Shown: positions 51,791 through 60,157, counted from the stretch's first letter. The stretch is DNA of 64,000 nt from Flavobacterium aquiphilum (GCF_027111335.1 NZ_CP114288.1:2728001-2792000), one strand, 5' to 3'. Notes: generated by a model from the sequence alone, not told the origin. A program made the numbers and translations.

Positions 51791-52951
51791 TTAAAATGCT
51801 TTTTTATAAAGTTCTAATATTTCTTGAACAGTAACGTCACGTGGATTTCCAGGGGTGCAAACATCTTCAAAAGCTGATTGGGCAAGTCTTTCCAAATCTT
51901 CTTCTTTTACATTTAGCAAGTTCAGTTTTTCCGGAATTCCCACTTCTATTGCAAGATTTTTTACTGCTTGAACTGCAGCTTGTGCGGCTTCAACCAAAGA
52001 CAAATTGTTAACGTAAATTCCCATAGCTCGTGCAATTTCGGCGTATTTGCTAATTGATGATTTGGTGTTGTATTCCATTACAATTGGTAACAATAATGCG
52101 TTAGCAACCCCGTGCGGAATATCATAATAAGCTCCTAAAGGATGAGCCATTCCGTGTACTAAACCTAATCCCACATTAGAAAATCCCATTCCAGCAATAT
52201 ATTGAGCAACAGCCATTCCGTCGCGAGCCTCAACATTAGAAGGATTTTTGACTGCAGTTGGTAAATGTTTGGCGATCATCTCGATAGCTTTTAATTCAAA
52301 CATATCCGACATTTCCCAAGCTCCTTTTGTAATATAACCCTCGATTGCGTGAGTCAATGCATCCATTCCGGTTGCAGCTGTTACGCTTGGTGGCAAGGTC
52401 AACATCAATTCGGCATCGACAATGGAAAGAATTGGTATAGCGTTTGGATCAACGCAAACCATTTTCTTTACACTTTTTTCGTCAGTAATCACATAGTTAA
52501 TTGTGACTTCGGCAGCAGTTCCTGCGGTTGTAGGTAAAGCGATAATTGGGACACATTTGTTTTTGGTATCGGCTACTCCTTCAAGAGAAACTACATCGGC
52601 AAATTCTGGATTGTTCGAAATAATTGCTATGGCTTTGGCAGTATCAATAGGTGAACCGCCACCAATAGCAACTATCGCATTAGCTCCCGATGCACTAAAA
52701 TCCAATACACCTTCTTTTACTTGAGCAACGGTTGGATTTTGTTTTACATTTGAAAAAATACTGTATTCAATTTTTCCCAAATCTAAAACAGAAGTAACTT
52801 TTTCTACTACTCCAAATTTTATTAAATCTTTGTCGGTAACGATAAAAATTTTCTTCAGGCCTCTTTTTTTAATTTCATCTGCAAGAACAGATCGAGATCC
52901 CGCGCCATAATAGGACATCTCGTTTAAAATAATTCGTTTAATGGTACTCAT
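51791..52951 (-). CDS. fucO: Iron-dependent lactaldehyde reductase (1,2-propanediol oxidoreductase)
   Basis: A 386-residue group III iron alcohol dehydrogenase. The NAD-binding loop is GGGSPIDTAKAIA; the iron ligands lie in DALTHAIEGY, GLVHGMAHPLGA and DIPHGVANALLLP (Asp plus three His). Sequence fits FucO, which reduces L-lactaldehyde from the aldolase step to 1,2-propanediol, regenerating NAD+. It lies between rhaA and the aldolase, with a 244-bp gap on the upstream side that carries a structured RNA element. Confidence 0.9.
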   Translation of the reverse strand: MSTIKRIILNEMSYYGAGSRSVLADEIKKRGLKKIFIVTDKDLIKFGVVEKVTSVLDLGKIEYSIFSNVKQNPTVAQVKEGVLDFSASGANAIVAIGGGSPIDTAKAIAIISNNPEFADVVSLEGVADTKNKCVPIIALPTTAGTAAEVTINYVITDEKSVKKMVCVDPNAIPILSIVDAELMLTLPPSVTAATGMDALTHAIEGYITKGAWEMSDMFELKAIEMIAKHLPTAVKNPSNVEARDGMAVAQYIAGMGFSNVGLGLVHGMAHPLGAYYDIPHGVANALLLPIVMEYNTKSSISKYAEIARAMGIYVNNLSLVEAAQAAVQAVKNLAIEVGIPEKLNLLNVKEEDLERLAQSAFEDVCTPGNPRDVTVQEILELYKKAF

Positions 52952-53064
52952 GATTTTTATATAAATTTTTTTAATATTTCTTATTTTTTCATCTGAGACC
53001 TAATACTTATGTTTCTGAAGCCTGTTTAGGTCTTAAATGATCGCAAAAAATCAAAAACTTGCTC

Positions 53065-53180
53065 TTTAGCCCCGACAGAAGCGAAAATCCTTTTGCCCTT
53101 GGGGTTCAAGGGCAAAAGATTGTAGCGGATGGCGGGATCCATGCCTTCCGAAAACGCCTATTCTTTCCGCTCCAAAAAAA
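53065..53180 (+). ncRNA. Structured RNA element, Flavo-1-like, copy 3
   Basis: It begins TTTAGCCCCGACAGAAGCG, then AAAATCC, a hairpin (TTTTGCCCTTGGGGTTCAAGGGCAAAA: arms TTTTGCCCTTG and CAAGGGCAAAA), then GATTGTAGCGGATGGCGGGA, and a longer 3' tail with extra pairing (GCGGAAAG-type) ending in A7. It is the best-conserved copy. It is placed within the rhamnose operon between aldolase and fucO and, if the strand is right, antisense to them. Confidence 0.65.
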
Positions 53181-53195
53181 TAATCGGACTCTCTC

Positions 53196-54500
53196 TTATC
53201 TAATTATCGCACTAAAAGCCACTCTTAATTCGTCTATCTCGGCATCTCCCATTGGACACAAAGGACCAACAGAGGCTGCCATTACCAATGAATTGGCACT
53301 AAATTCGGCCACTTCCAAATAGTCAAATGTGTTCAATAATTTGTCTCCAGTAACTACAGCACAGTCATTTTCGATTAAGACAACACGGTTTTTATCAAAC
53401 ATTTTTGCCATGCCATCTATGTCATCGAATAAAGAACCGAAAGGAATTGAAGGTACATCCTGCAAGAAAATCCAGCTTTCAGGAATGGTGCGGACATCAA
53501 ATTTGGTTCCGCTGATCGAATGCGCCATCAAATTTGGAGATTGCGTGGTGATGATCGAATTGATATGTGGATTTTCTTCGTAAATGCGTTGGTGCAATTT
53601 CACTTGATAACTTGGATTTTTATTGTCTTCGGTCATTCCGTTTTTAACCTGAATGATATTGTCGGCTGTAATGTTCCAACGAGAGACATTGTGAGGTGTA
53701 ATCAAGAAATCATTTTTATTCCAACGGGCAGATACAGTTCCAAAAGTAGAAATCATCAATCCTTGTTCGCAGGCACGGTGAATGATATTTACCATGTCTC
53801 TTCGAATGGCAAGTTCGTCTGAAGGATAACCAGGATCTGAAAAACGATCTGCTTTTGAAGGAATTTGCGCTCTGTATTGTTGAATTTGTTCATCAGTCAA
53901 AGCGTTTATTTTCCCAAGTTTTCCGGCACTTATAAGGATACAACAGCACAACTCAAGCGTCTCAAATCGTTGATAAGCATCGAGCATATCTGATCCGCCT
54001 AACACAACTCCGTGGTTTTCCATAATTACCGCTTTGCTGTCGCTATTGATAAATTGATCTGCAATTTTTTTGCCTAAATCTTCACTACCCGGACAACCAT
54101 AAGGTGCATAACCTATTTTACCACAAACAGAACGAAAATGAGGGGTAATATTCGTATTTGGAACTTGACGAGTGATACTAAAAGCGACTAATCCAGGAGG
54201 ATGAGCATGAATAATTGCGTTTATATCAGGGCGTGCATCGAATATTGCTTTATGAAAAGGGAATTCTGATGAAGGTTTGTGCAGGCCTACTACAGTTCCG
54301 TCAGCTTTTACACAAACAATATCTTTTGGAGTCAAATCTCCTTTGTCAACTGCCGAAGGGGTTATCCATATATCCCCATTTTTATCTCTTATCGAAATGT
54401 TACCTCCGGATGTGGTAGTCATTCCTTTTTCATAAATCCTCCCGATTACCATGTTAATCTGTTCGACCGGATGCATCAATTTAATATCTAACTTTTTCAT
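53196..54500 (-). CDS. Tandem class II aldolase (predicted rhamnulose-1-phosphate aldolase)
   Basis: A 434-residue protein with two class II aldolase/adducin domains. Domain 1 (about 8-200) is intact: glycine-rich TTSGGNIS, SSE with E79, HAH (H98, H100) and MENHG with H163 as zinc ligands. Domain 2 (about 228-430) aligns well but lacks all of these: E79 is Q299, H98 is T318, H100 is Q320 and H163 is D379. So domain 2 is probably structural. By operon position it would cleave rhamnulose-1-phosphate to DHAP and L-lactaldehyde in place of standard single-domain RhaD. Confidence 0.85.
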   Translation of the reverse strand: MKKLDIKLMHPVEQINMVIGRIYEKGMTTTSGGNISIRDKNGDIWITPSAVDKGDLTPKDIVCVKADGTVVGLHKPSSEFPFHKAIFDARPDINAIIHAHPPGLVAFSITRQVPNTNITPHFRSVCGKIGYAPYGCPGSEDLGKKIADQFINSDSKAVIMENHGVVLGGSDMLDAYQRFETLELCCCILISAGKLGKINALTDEQIQQYRAQIPSKADRFSDPGYPSDELAIRRDMVNIIHRACEQGLMISTFGTVSARWNKNDFLITPHNVSRWNITADNIIQVKNGMTEDNKNPSYQVKLHQRIYEENPHINSIITTQSPNLMAHSISGTKFDVRTIPESWIFLQDVPSIPFGSLFDDIDGMAKMFDKNRVVLIENDCAVVTGDKLLNTFDYLEVAEFSANSLVMAASVGPLCPMGDAEIDELRVAFSAIIR

Positions 54501-54547
54501 TTTGAATAATTTATTTGCTTATTTCTTTCTTTCGTTCTTAATTTTTT

Positions 54548-56050
54548 CTACACATGTTCTACATGATTTTCTTGACCTAATCGAGTAATTGTCAAGAATT
54601 TTTGATAGGCTTCATGCCAGGCAATTGGGTTCTCAGGCGTGAATTCGTCTAATTGTACGGAGTTGCAAATAATTTGACGCATTTCCTGTAAAGATTTTAC
54701 ACAACCGGCTGATTTTGCCTGAATCATTATATTTCCAATAGCGGTTGCTTCTGAAGGGCCTGCTAATACTGTAATTCCAGTAGCATTGGCAGTCCATTGA
54801 TTTAGTAAAGGATTTTTTGACCCGCCACCTATTACATGTAGTTTTTCAATAGGGAAAGGCGCTAAATCTTTAAGCTTTTCTAATACGTAATTGTATTTCA
54901 GTGAAAGGCTTTCGAAAATACATCGAACAAATTCGGCATGGGTCGATGGCACTATTTGATTGGTTTGCCAACAATATTCTGCTATCGCTGTAGGCATGCA
55001 AGCAGGATTTGCAAATGATTCGTGGTCAGGATCAATAATGGATTGAAAAGCCGGAACTGCGGTGGTCATTTGGACTAATTTCTCGTAGGCATAAGTGATG
55101 CCTTCGTTTTTCCAATCTTTCAAGCATTGTTCCAATAACCACATGCCTGTAATGTTTTTCAAAAAACGTGTTGTACCTTCAATTCCTCCTTCATTGGTGA
55201 AGTTCAAAGCAAAAGTATTTTCGTTGATAATCGGGTCTTTTACTTCAATACCCATCAATGACCATGTGCCTGAGCTTAGATAAGCAAAATTTTCACTCAT
55301 CGCCGGAACTGCTGCTACTGCTGCTCCCGTATCATGTCCAGCAACTGCAACCACATTGATTTTGCCTAATTCGCTTTCTGTAGCCAAATCATCTTTTAAT
55401 TGGCCAATCAAATGCCCGGGCATAACAATTTCTCCAAGAATTGATGGTGAAACACCAGCTTTTTCAAGTAATTCTACTTCGAATTTTTTGGTTCGGGGAT
55501 TTAAAATTTGTGAAGTTGATGCAATGGTATATTCTACTACTTTATTGCCGGTAAGCATATAAGCCAAAGCATCCGGGATGAATAGCATTTCTTTTGCACT
55601 TTTGAGTAAAGAATTATTTGCCTGGCTTAAAGCAAAAAGTTGATACAAACTATTAAAATTCATTACTTGAATTCCGGTTAGTTCATAAACTTTTTCGCGG
55701 GAAATTAATTGAAAATATTTTTCGGGCATACCCACCGTATGTGGGTCACGATAAGCATAAGGAGCTCCTAATATTGAGCCGTCTTCGGCAAGCAAAGCAA
55801 AATCAACGCCCCAAGTATCAATGCCAATTGAAGCTATCTCTACTCCTTCTCTTTTTGCTGCTGCAAGTCCTGCCTTCAGGTGTTCGAATAAGGAATAAAT
55901 ATTCCAATGAATGTGATTCCCGATTTGAAGTATTTGATTTGAAAAACGTGTTAGTTCTTTCATTTGGAGGCGACCTTGTTCAATTGTCCCCAAAATCGTG
56001 CGTCCGCTGGTTGCTCCAAGGTCAAATGCTAAAAAAGATTTATTTTTCAT
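54548..56050 (-). CDS. rhaB: L-rhamnulokinase (FGGY family)
   Basis: A 500-residue FGGY carbohydrate kinase. The N-terminal FLAFDLGATSGRTILG and IGIDTWGVDFALL contain ATP/substrate-binding Asp residues; the C-terminal HVIGGGSKNPLLNQW is the family signature. It phosphorylates rhamnulose at C1. The FGGY group assignment as RhaB comes from operon position and YRDPHTVG-type segments. It is the first gene of the operon, with a consensus promoter and putative AraC sites upstream. Confidence 0.92.
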   Translation of the reverse strand: MKNKSFLAFDLGATSGRTILGTIEQGRLQMKELTRFSNQILQIGNHIHWNIYSLFEHLKAGLAAAKREGVEIASIGIDTWGVDFALLAEDGSILGAPYAYRDPHTVGMPEKYFQLISREKVYELTGIQVMNFNSLYQLFALSQANNSLLKSAKEMLFIPDALAYMLTGNKVVEYTIASTSQILNPRTKKFEVELLEKAGVSPSILGEIVMPGHLIGQLKDDLATESELGKINVVAVAGHDTGAAVAAVPAMSENFAYLSSGTWSLMGIEVKDPIINENTFALNFTNEGGIEGTTRFLKNITGMWLLEQCLKDWKNEGITYAYEKLVQMTTAVPAFQSIIDPDHESFANPACMPTAIAEYCWQTNQIVPSTHAEFVRCIFESLSLKYNYVLEKLKDLAPFPIEKLHVIGGGSKNPLLNQWTANATGITVLAGPSEATAIGNIMIQAKSAGCVKSLQEMRQIICNSVQLDEFTPENPIAWHEAYQKFLTITRLGQENHVEHV

Positions 56051-56125
56051 CTGATTTTATATGAATAAGAAAAAATTTGAAGTGATAATCCAATGTTGCT
56101 TTTTTAGCTCCATGATTAATTACTA

Positions 56126-56154
56126 CAAACGTATTTTTTTAAAACAAAATCAAA
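56126..56154 (-). promoter_or_regulatory. Promoter of the rhamnose operon
   Basis: The minus strand shows TTTG (56151-56154), a 17-bp spacer and TACGTTTG (56126-56133). The ATG of rhaB is 75 bp downstream. Confidence 0.6.
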
Positions 56155-56160
56155 GATGAA

Positions 56161-56207
56161 TTTTTGATAATTAAACTTAATTTTTTGATCAAATTCTAAT
56201 TTTTGAC
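56161..56207. promoter_or_regulatory. Three direct repeats upstream of rhaB, candidate AraC-family sites
   Basis: On the plus strand TTTTTGAT occurs at 56161-56168, again at 56182-56189, and as TTTTTGAC at 56200-56207, spaced 21 and 18 bp, close to two helical turns. They adjoin the -33 element on its upstream side, where an AraC activator would contact RNA polymerase. The remainder of the 328-bp spacer (to 56378) shows nothing further. Confidence 0.5.
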
Positions 56208-56378
56208 ACCGTTATTTTGCCATATATTCAATTTGGAGTTGTCTGGTTTAGCAAATCAAAAATGCATTTTAGAAGAAAAACCAAGAGTTTTTAAGAGTTT
56301 CGATACTGTTTTGTGCTATTATAAATTGCAAATTGGTGCTTTAATAAAGTGTTTGAGAAAGCACTAATCAAAATATTA

Positions 56379-56726
56379 TTAAATTACGATTGGATTATTC
56401 TTAAATATTAAAAACAAAAAAAACAGTACAATCATAACTAAGACAAATTTCATAAAAAGTAGCATTCGATCAGAAATTAAAATTAATTCTGATTCATCGT
56501 TATAATTGTGTTTGTGGCACCAAAAATTAGGTTTGTGATTATTGTGATATACTTTGACTTTTCCTTTAATTATTTTATGAAATGGTTTTCTGTCGCTTTT
56601 TTGCTCACCAATTGACTCAGTTTCTTTTTGATCTAAAAATTGTCTTTCCTGAAATTCATTTTTTTCTGAAAATTTTATTTTATTTTTCATGATTGCAGTT
56701 ATTTTAAATTGATTTTGCGATAGCAT
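56379..56726 (-). CDS. Hypothetical tail-anchored small protein (115 aa)
   Basis: The N-terminal 85 residues are hydrophilic and highly charged (KIKFSEKNEFQERQFLDQKETES), with a central KVYHNNHKPNFWCHKHNY segment rich in His and two aromatic residues. The last about 25 residues (MLLFMKFVLVMIVLFFLFLIF) form one transmembrane helix, so the protein is probably C-terminally anchored. No family is recognised. ATG 56726 is the longest start, ATG 56690 (MKNKIKF) is also possible. A sigma-54-like sequence lies about 50 bp upstream (see findings). Confidence 0.5.
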   Translation of the reverse strand: MLSQNQFKITAIMKNKIKFSEKNEFQERQFLDQKETESIGEQKSDRKPFHKIIKGKVKVYHNNHKPNFWCHKHNYNDESELILISDRMLLFMKFVLVMIVLFFLFLIFKNNPIVI

Positions 56727-57020
56727 TTAGACCTATGCGTACCCGTGCCAAAATATCTTAATCCATTTTTAATAGACAAGTTTGGTGCCAAATATTGCCT
56801 GTAATGGATTATAAAAGGACATTTAATTTAAAATTAACATCTGTTTTCTTTGAGAAGAAACTATTTGATTTTTTGCAAAATAAAATTATTTGAATATCAT
56901 TTTGAGTAGTTGTTGAAAATCGTGTTTAATGAAAATACTCAAGATTTTTTGAGTGTTTGTTAGTGATAATTCGGGGAATTGATTCTCAACAACTGCAATA
57001 AAAACACTTTTTGAAAGGGT
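56727..57020. other. Intergenic region, no gene seen
   Basis: The 294 bp between the tail-anchored protein gene and the terminator at 57021 contain no coding frame of note. A near-palindrome TTTGG-TG-CCAAA at 56781-56792 lies in the sigma-54-like stretch. Confidence 0.4.
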
Positions 57021-57060
57021 AAAAAGCTATGACATTTTATAATCATAGCTTTTTATTTTG
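57021..57060. terminator. Intrinsic terminator, bidirectional
   Basis: AAAAAGCTATGA (57021-57032) is exactly complementary to TCATAGCTTTTT (57043-57054), with a 10-nt loop and a T-rich tail. It serves the SYLF gene on the minus strand. On the plus strand no annotated gene ends here. Confidence 0.8.
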
Positions 57061-57093
57061 ATGAGCTATAGATATTATAAGCAAGAAAGAGTT

Positions 57094-57633
57094 TTACAAT
57101 TTATGAAATGTAAATTTTTGACCACCAACAGAAGCTTCATACATAAGGCCTCCCTTTTGCATGGTAAACACCATGACACCGTCAGTGTATTTTGCATTTC
57201 CTGAAGCACCTGCTTTTGCCGCTACAGCCGAAACTTGTGCTGAAAACTCGAATTTGCTGTCTTTAAATCGATCCATCGCTGCTTTCGATTCAAAAAATAT
57301 GACTTCACGATAGGCTTGTCCACCAGCTTGAAGACCAATACTCAATTGTGACAATTTTGCCATACCTATAAGTTGGCCTTTTTCATAAACAGCTCCATTT
57401 CCGGCTGCCCCTCCAACACCAACTCCTCCTTTACCAACATTTGGAAAGATTACATAGCCATAAGCATTGGTGAAAATAGATTTCATAAGTGGATCGGCTT
57501 TAATAAACTCTGCTTTTGAAGTGCTTGCGTCGGCAATAATTTTATTCTTTTTCGATTCAGACTGCCCGAAAATTGATGTTGCATTTAGAACACAAACCAT
57601 CATTGTTAACAAAATGACATTTAATTTTTTCAT
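57094..57633 (-). CDS. SYLF-domain lipid-binding protein
   Basis: A 179-residue exported protein; signal peptide MKKLNVILLTMMVCVLNATSIFG. The SYLF/Ysc84 domain covers residues about 45-179 with FTNAYGYVIFPNVGKGGVGVGGAAGNG (seen as GYVIFPNVGKGGVGVGG), and the QAYREVIFFE and QKGGLMYEASVGGQKF stretches. SYLF domains bind phosphoinositides in eukaryotes; bacterial secreted forms are probably lipid-binding. It has its own promoter, with -7 element TAACTTTG (57671-57678, minus strand). Confidence 0.88.
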   Translation of the reverse strand: MKKLNVILLTMMVCVLNATSIFGQSESKKNKIIADASTSKAEFIKADPLMKSIFTNAYGYVIFPNVGKGGVGVGGAAGNGAVYEKGQLIGMAKLSQLSIGLQAGGQAYREVIFFESKAAMDRFKDSKFEFSAQVSAVAAKAGASGNAKYTDGVMVFTMQKGGLMYEASVGGQKFTFHKL

Positions 57634-57670
57634 AGCATATATATTAAATTGTTTGTAAATATTCTTTTAT

Positions 57671-57678
57671 CAAAGTTA
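57671..57678 (-). promoter_or_regulatory. Candidate -7 element of SYLF gene
   Basis: The minus strand TAACTTTG is an exact -7 match 37 bp upstream of the ATG. The best -33 TTG is only 14 bp away, so support is moderate. Confidence 0.4.
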
Positions 57679-57898
57679 GTAAAAAGTTATTACAAGTATT
57701 AAAATATTACTGATTATCAAATATTTATAACTAATTTTTAACGTAGTAGCACATAAGAGCATCATCTGCATCCATTCATTTATGATGATGGTCTTTTATC
57801 GAATTTAAAAATGATTTTTTTCAATTAATAAGTATTATTTATTCGTAAATTAGCAATACAATTACTATGTTTCTAATTTTAACTAAATATCTATTGCC

Positions 57899-58381
57899 AT
57901 GAAAAAATCAGATTTGTTTTATTTACTGATGTTTTGCATTGTTTTCGTAAGTTGCAAAAAAGAACCTAACCAAAATGAAGTTAAAACTGCCAAAGTACAG
58001 GAAGAAAAACCGATAAACACAGAGTGTTACAGAGCCTTGTATGAACAAGATACTCTTGATTTGAAAATTAATACACTGAAGGATGGTAAAATAACCGGAA
58101 ATATGAGCATGAAGGTTTTTGAACACCCAGAAAAAGTTGGAAAAATAGAAGGAAGTTTTCATGGAGACACTTTATTTGTTGACTACACTTTTGCTATGGT
58201 AACGAATGATAAAGTGACATTCAAGAATCCAATGGCAATGCTAAAAAAAGGAAATGAACTCATATTGGGCAGCGGGAAAATAGAAACATATTTGGGACGC
58301 TCTTATTTTGCAAAAGGCACTCCGATTGACTTTGATAAGGTAAAATACAAATTCTCGAAAGTAGAATGTGAAAAAAAATAA
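57899..58381 (+). CDS. Hypothetical lipoprotein (160 aa)
   Basis: It starts with a lipoprotein signal (MKKSDLFYLLMFCIVFVSC, lipobox VSC with Cys at 19) and continues with a Lys/Glu-rich linker. The mature domain consists of short strands (LDLKINTLKDGKITGNMSM, seen as DLKINTLKDGKITG, and KIEGSFHGDTLFVDYTF), resembling small beta-barrel or lipocalin-like lipoproteins. I recognise no specific family. An intrinsic terminator follows. Confidence 0.65.
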   Translation: MKKSDLFYLLMFCIVFVSCKKEPNQNEVKTAKVQEEKPINTECYRALYEQDTLDLKINTLKDGKITGNMSMKVFEHPEKVGKIEGSFHGDTLFVDYTFAMVTNDKVTFKNPMAMLKKGNELILGSGKIETYLGRSYFAKGTPIDFDKVKYKFSKVECEKK

Positions 58382-58387
58382 TTTATG

Positions 58388-58414
58388 AAAAGGGGAATTT
58401 GTTCCCCTTTTTCT
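58388..58414 (+). terminator. Intrinsic terminator
   Basis: AAAAGGGGAA (58388-58397) pairs exactly with TTCCCCTTTT (58402-58411), with a 4-nt loop and T run. It ends the lipoprotein transcript. Confidence 0.85.
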
Positions 58415-58499
58415 TTGCAAAAAGAGTATTTTTGAGTCCAATTTTTACTTTTTATAAATCCTTAAAACCACGATAGATTTCGTTTTTAAAATTATACTT

Positions 58500-59153
58500 A
58501 TGCTTAAAAAATCAACTTTTGCCATTGTTCTTCTTTTTATTTTAAATTCATGTGCCGTTCAACAAAAAAGCTTATCAATGGATGATTGGTATGCTTTTAC
58601 AAAAACAAATATTGCAAGGCAGGAACCGTCAAAAGTTTATGACTTTACCGATGGAATGATTCGTATGTATGGAGAAAATGTTGGTTGTTTAATGACTAAA
58701 AAGAGTTATAAAAATTTTGAACTTTCTTTGGAATTCCGATGGAATATAGATGAGAAGTATAAAATAAACGGTACCAAAAATAGTGGTGTAATGTACAATA
58801 TTCCTTTGGATGCATCAGATAAAGTTTGGCCAAAAGGAATTCAATTTCAAATAAAAGAAAATACAACCGGTGATTTTATTTTCTTGGATCAGGTAACGGC
58901 AAAAATAAACGGAAAACAGGTTGAAGCCGGTGCAAGTGTGGTTACCCCAAAATTTGTTGCAAACGAGAAACCTTATGGCGAATGGAATACGATTCTTATT
59001 CGATCATTGAACGGAAAAATTACTCAATATTTAAATGAAAAATTAGTAAACGAATGTACAGATGCTAGTTCTACTGAGGGTAAGATTTCATTGAATTATG
59101 AACATGCGCCAATTGATTTCAAGAATATTAAAATTAAGAATATTTCGAAGTAA
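58500..59153 (+). CDS. DUF1080-family lipoprotein
   Basis: A 217-residue lipoprotein (signal MLKKSTFAIVLLFILNSC, Cys at 18). The mature part is a DUF1080 sandwich: NFELSLEFRWN, TKNSGVMYNIP, IQFQIKENTTGDFI, WNTILIRSLNGKITQYLN and FKNIKIKNIS. It is a paralog of the secreted protein at 11344 but more divergent, with a longer linker. It could take part in handling glycosides at the cell envelope; no sugar-operon neighbours are present. Confidence 0.82.
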   Translation: MLKKSTFAIVLLFILNSCAVQQKSLSMDDWYAFTKTNIARQEPSKVYDFTDGMIRMYGENVGCLMTKKSYKNFELSLEFRWNIDEKYKINGTKNSGVMYNIPLDASDKVWPKGIQFQIKENTTGDFIFLDQVTAKINGKQVEAGASVVTPKFVANEKPYGEWNTILIRSLNGKITQYLNEKLVNECTDASSTEGKISLNYEHAPIDFKNIKIKNISK

Positions 59154-59168
59154 TAAGATTTAGGATAA

Positions 59169-59202
59169 TAAAAAAGGAGGATTTGAGATCCTCTTTTTTT
59201 AT
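59169..59202. terminator. Intrinsic terminator
   Basis: GAGGAT and ATCCTC pair around TTGAG, with A runs before and T8 after. It lies between the convergent DUF1080 and TauE genes. Confidence 0.7.
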
Positions 59203-59243
59203 ACTTTATATTTTTCAAGTGTACAACTAAAAAGAAATATTAA

Positions 59244-60011
59244 CTACTTGAAAAAAACATCATAGGCAAAACGAATCAATGTGCCCACGACGACAATCAA
59301 AAAGAAGATTCGGATGAATTTATTTCCTCGATTAATGGCAAGTTTGGCACCTACCCAACCTCCAATTGCATTACTGGCAGCCATCGGCAATGCGATAGCC
59401 CAAATGATTTTACCTTTGAGAAGAAACAGACAGATCGAACCAAAATTGGTTGCCAAATTGACCATTTTGGCATTGGCAGAAGCGTGAAGGAAATCAAATC
59501 CCATTATGGCGATAAAGGCAACAACTAGAAAGCTTCCTGTGCCCGGGCCTATGAATCCGTCGTAAAAACCCACTACAAAACTGATTCCGACAGCATTTAA
59601 AATTTGGGTTCTTACTGAAATATCCCGTACTTGATGTTGACCGAAATTTTTCTTTGCATAAGTGTAAATCGCTAATAAAGAAAGTACTATAAGCAATAAA
59701 GGCTTCATGAAATCATTGCTGACATACGTCAATAGCGTCGATCCTAAAAATGCAGCCGGAAAAGCCAATAGCATCATAATAATTAATATCCTTTTATTGA
59801 GAGTAACTCTTTTTAAATATTGATAAGCGGCAAAAGAAGTACCACTAAAAGCTGGAACTTTCAATGATCCTATGACTGTAGATACAGGGAGATTGGGTAA
59901 TAATATGAGCCCAATAGGTGTTTGTATAAGTCCGCCGCCTCCTACTATTGCGTCGATAAATCCTGCAAAAAAGGCTGCTAAACAAAGTAATACGATAATG
60001 TAGGTCTCCAT
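59244..60011 (-). CDS. TauE/SafE family sulfite exporter-like permease
   Basis: A 255-residue integral membrane protein with about seven to eight helices. The family signatures GFIDAIVGGGGLIQTP (near residues 17-32) and the repeat GFYDGFIGPGTGSFL (near 155-170) mark the two halves of the inverted repeat. Such transporters move organic sulfonates, sulfite or other anions; the substrate here is unknown. It is transcribed alone. Confidence 0.88.
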   Translation of the reverse strand: METYIIVLLCLAAFFAGFIDAIVGGGGLIQTPIGLILLPNLPVSTVIGSLKVPAFSGTSFAAYQYLKRVTLNKRILIIMMLLAFPAAFLGSTLLTYVSNDFMKPLLLIVLSLLAIYTYAKKNFGQHQVRDISVRTQILNAVGISFVVGFYDGFIGPGTGSFLVVAFIAIMGFDFLHASANAKMVNLATNFGSICLFLLKGKIIWAIALPMAASNAIGGWVGAKLAINRGNKFIRIFFLIVVVGTLIRFAYDVFFK

Positions 60012-60157
60012 GTGTTTTGATTTCTAATTTTATAGCCCACGGTTGATACAGATATAACAAATTTTTAATCTATCTTAATTCGTTGTGTTTCTTTTGTTAG
60101 TGAGCAATTTAATCGCAAAAATACTATTCCACTTTATATTATTGCGAGAAATAGCCA

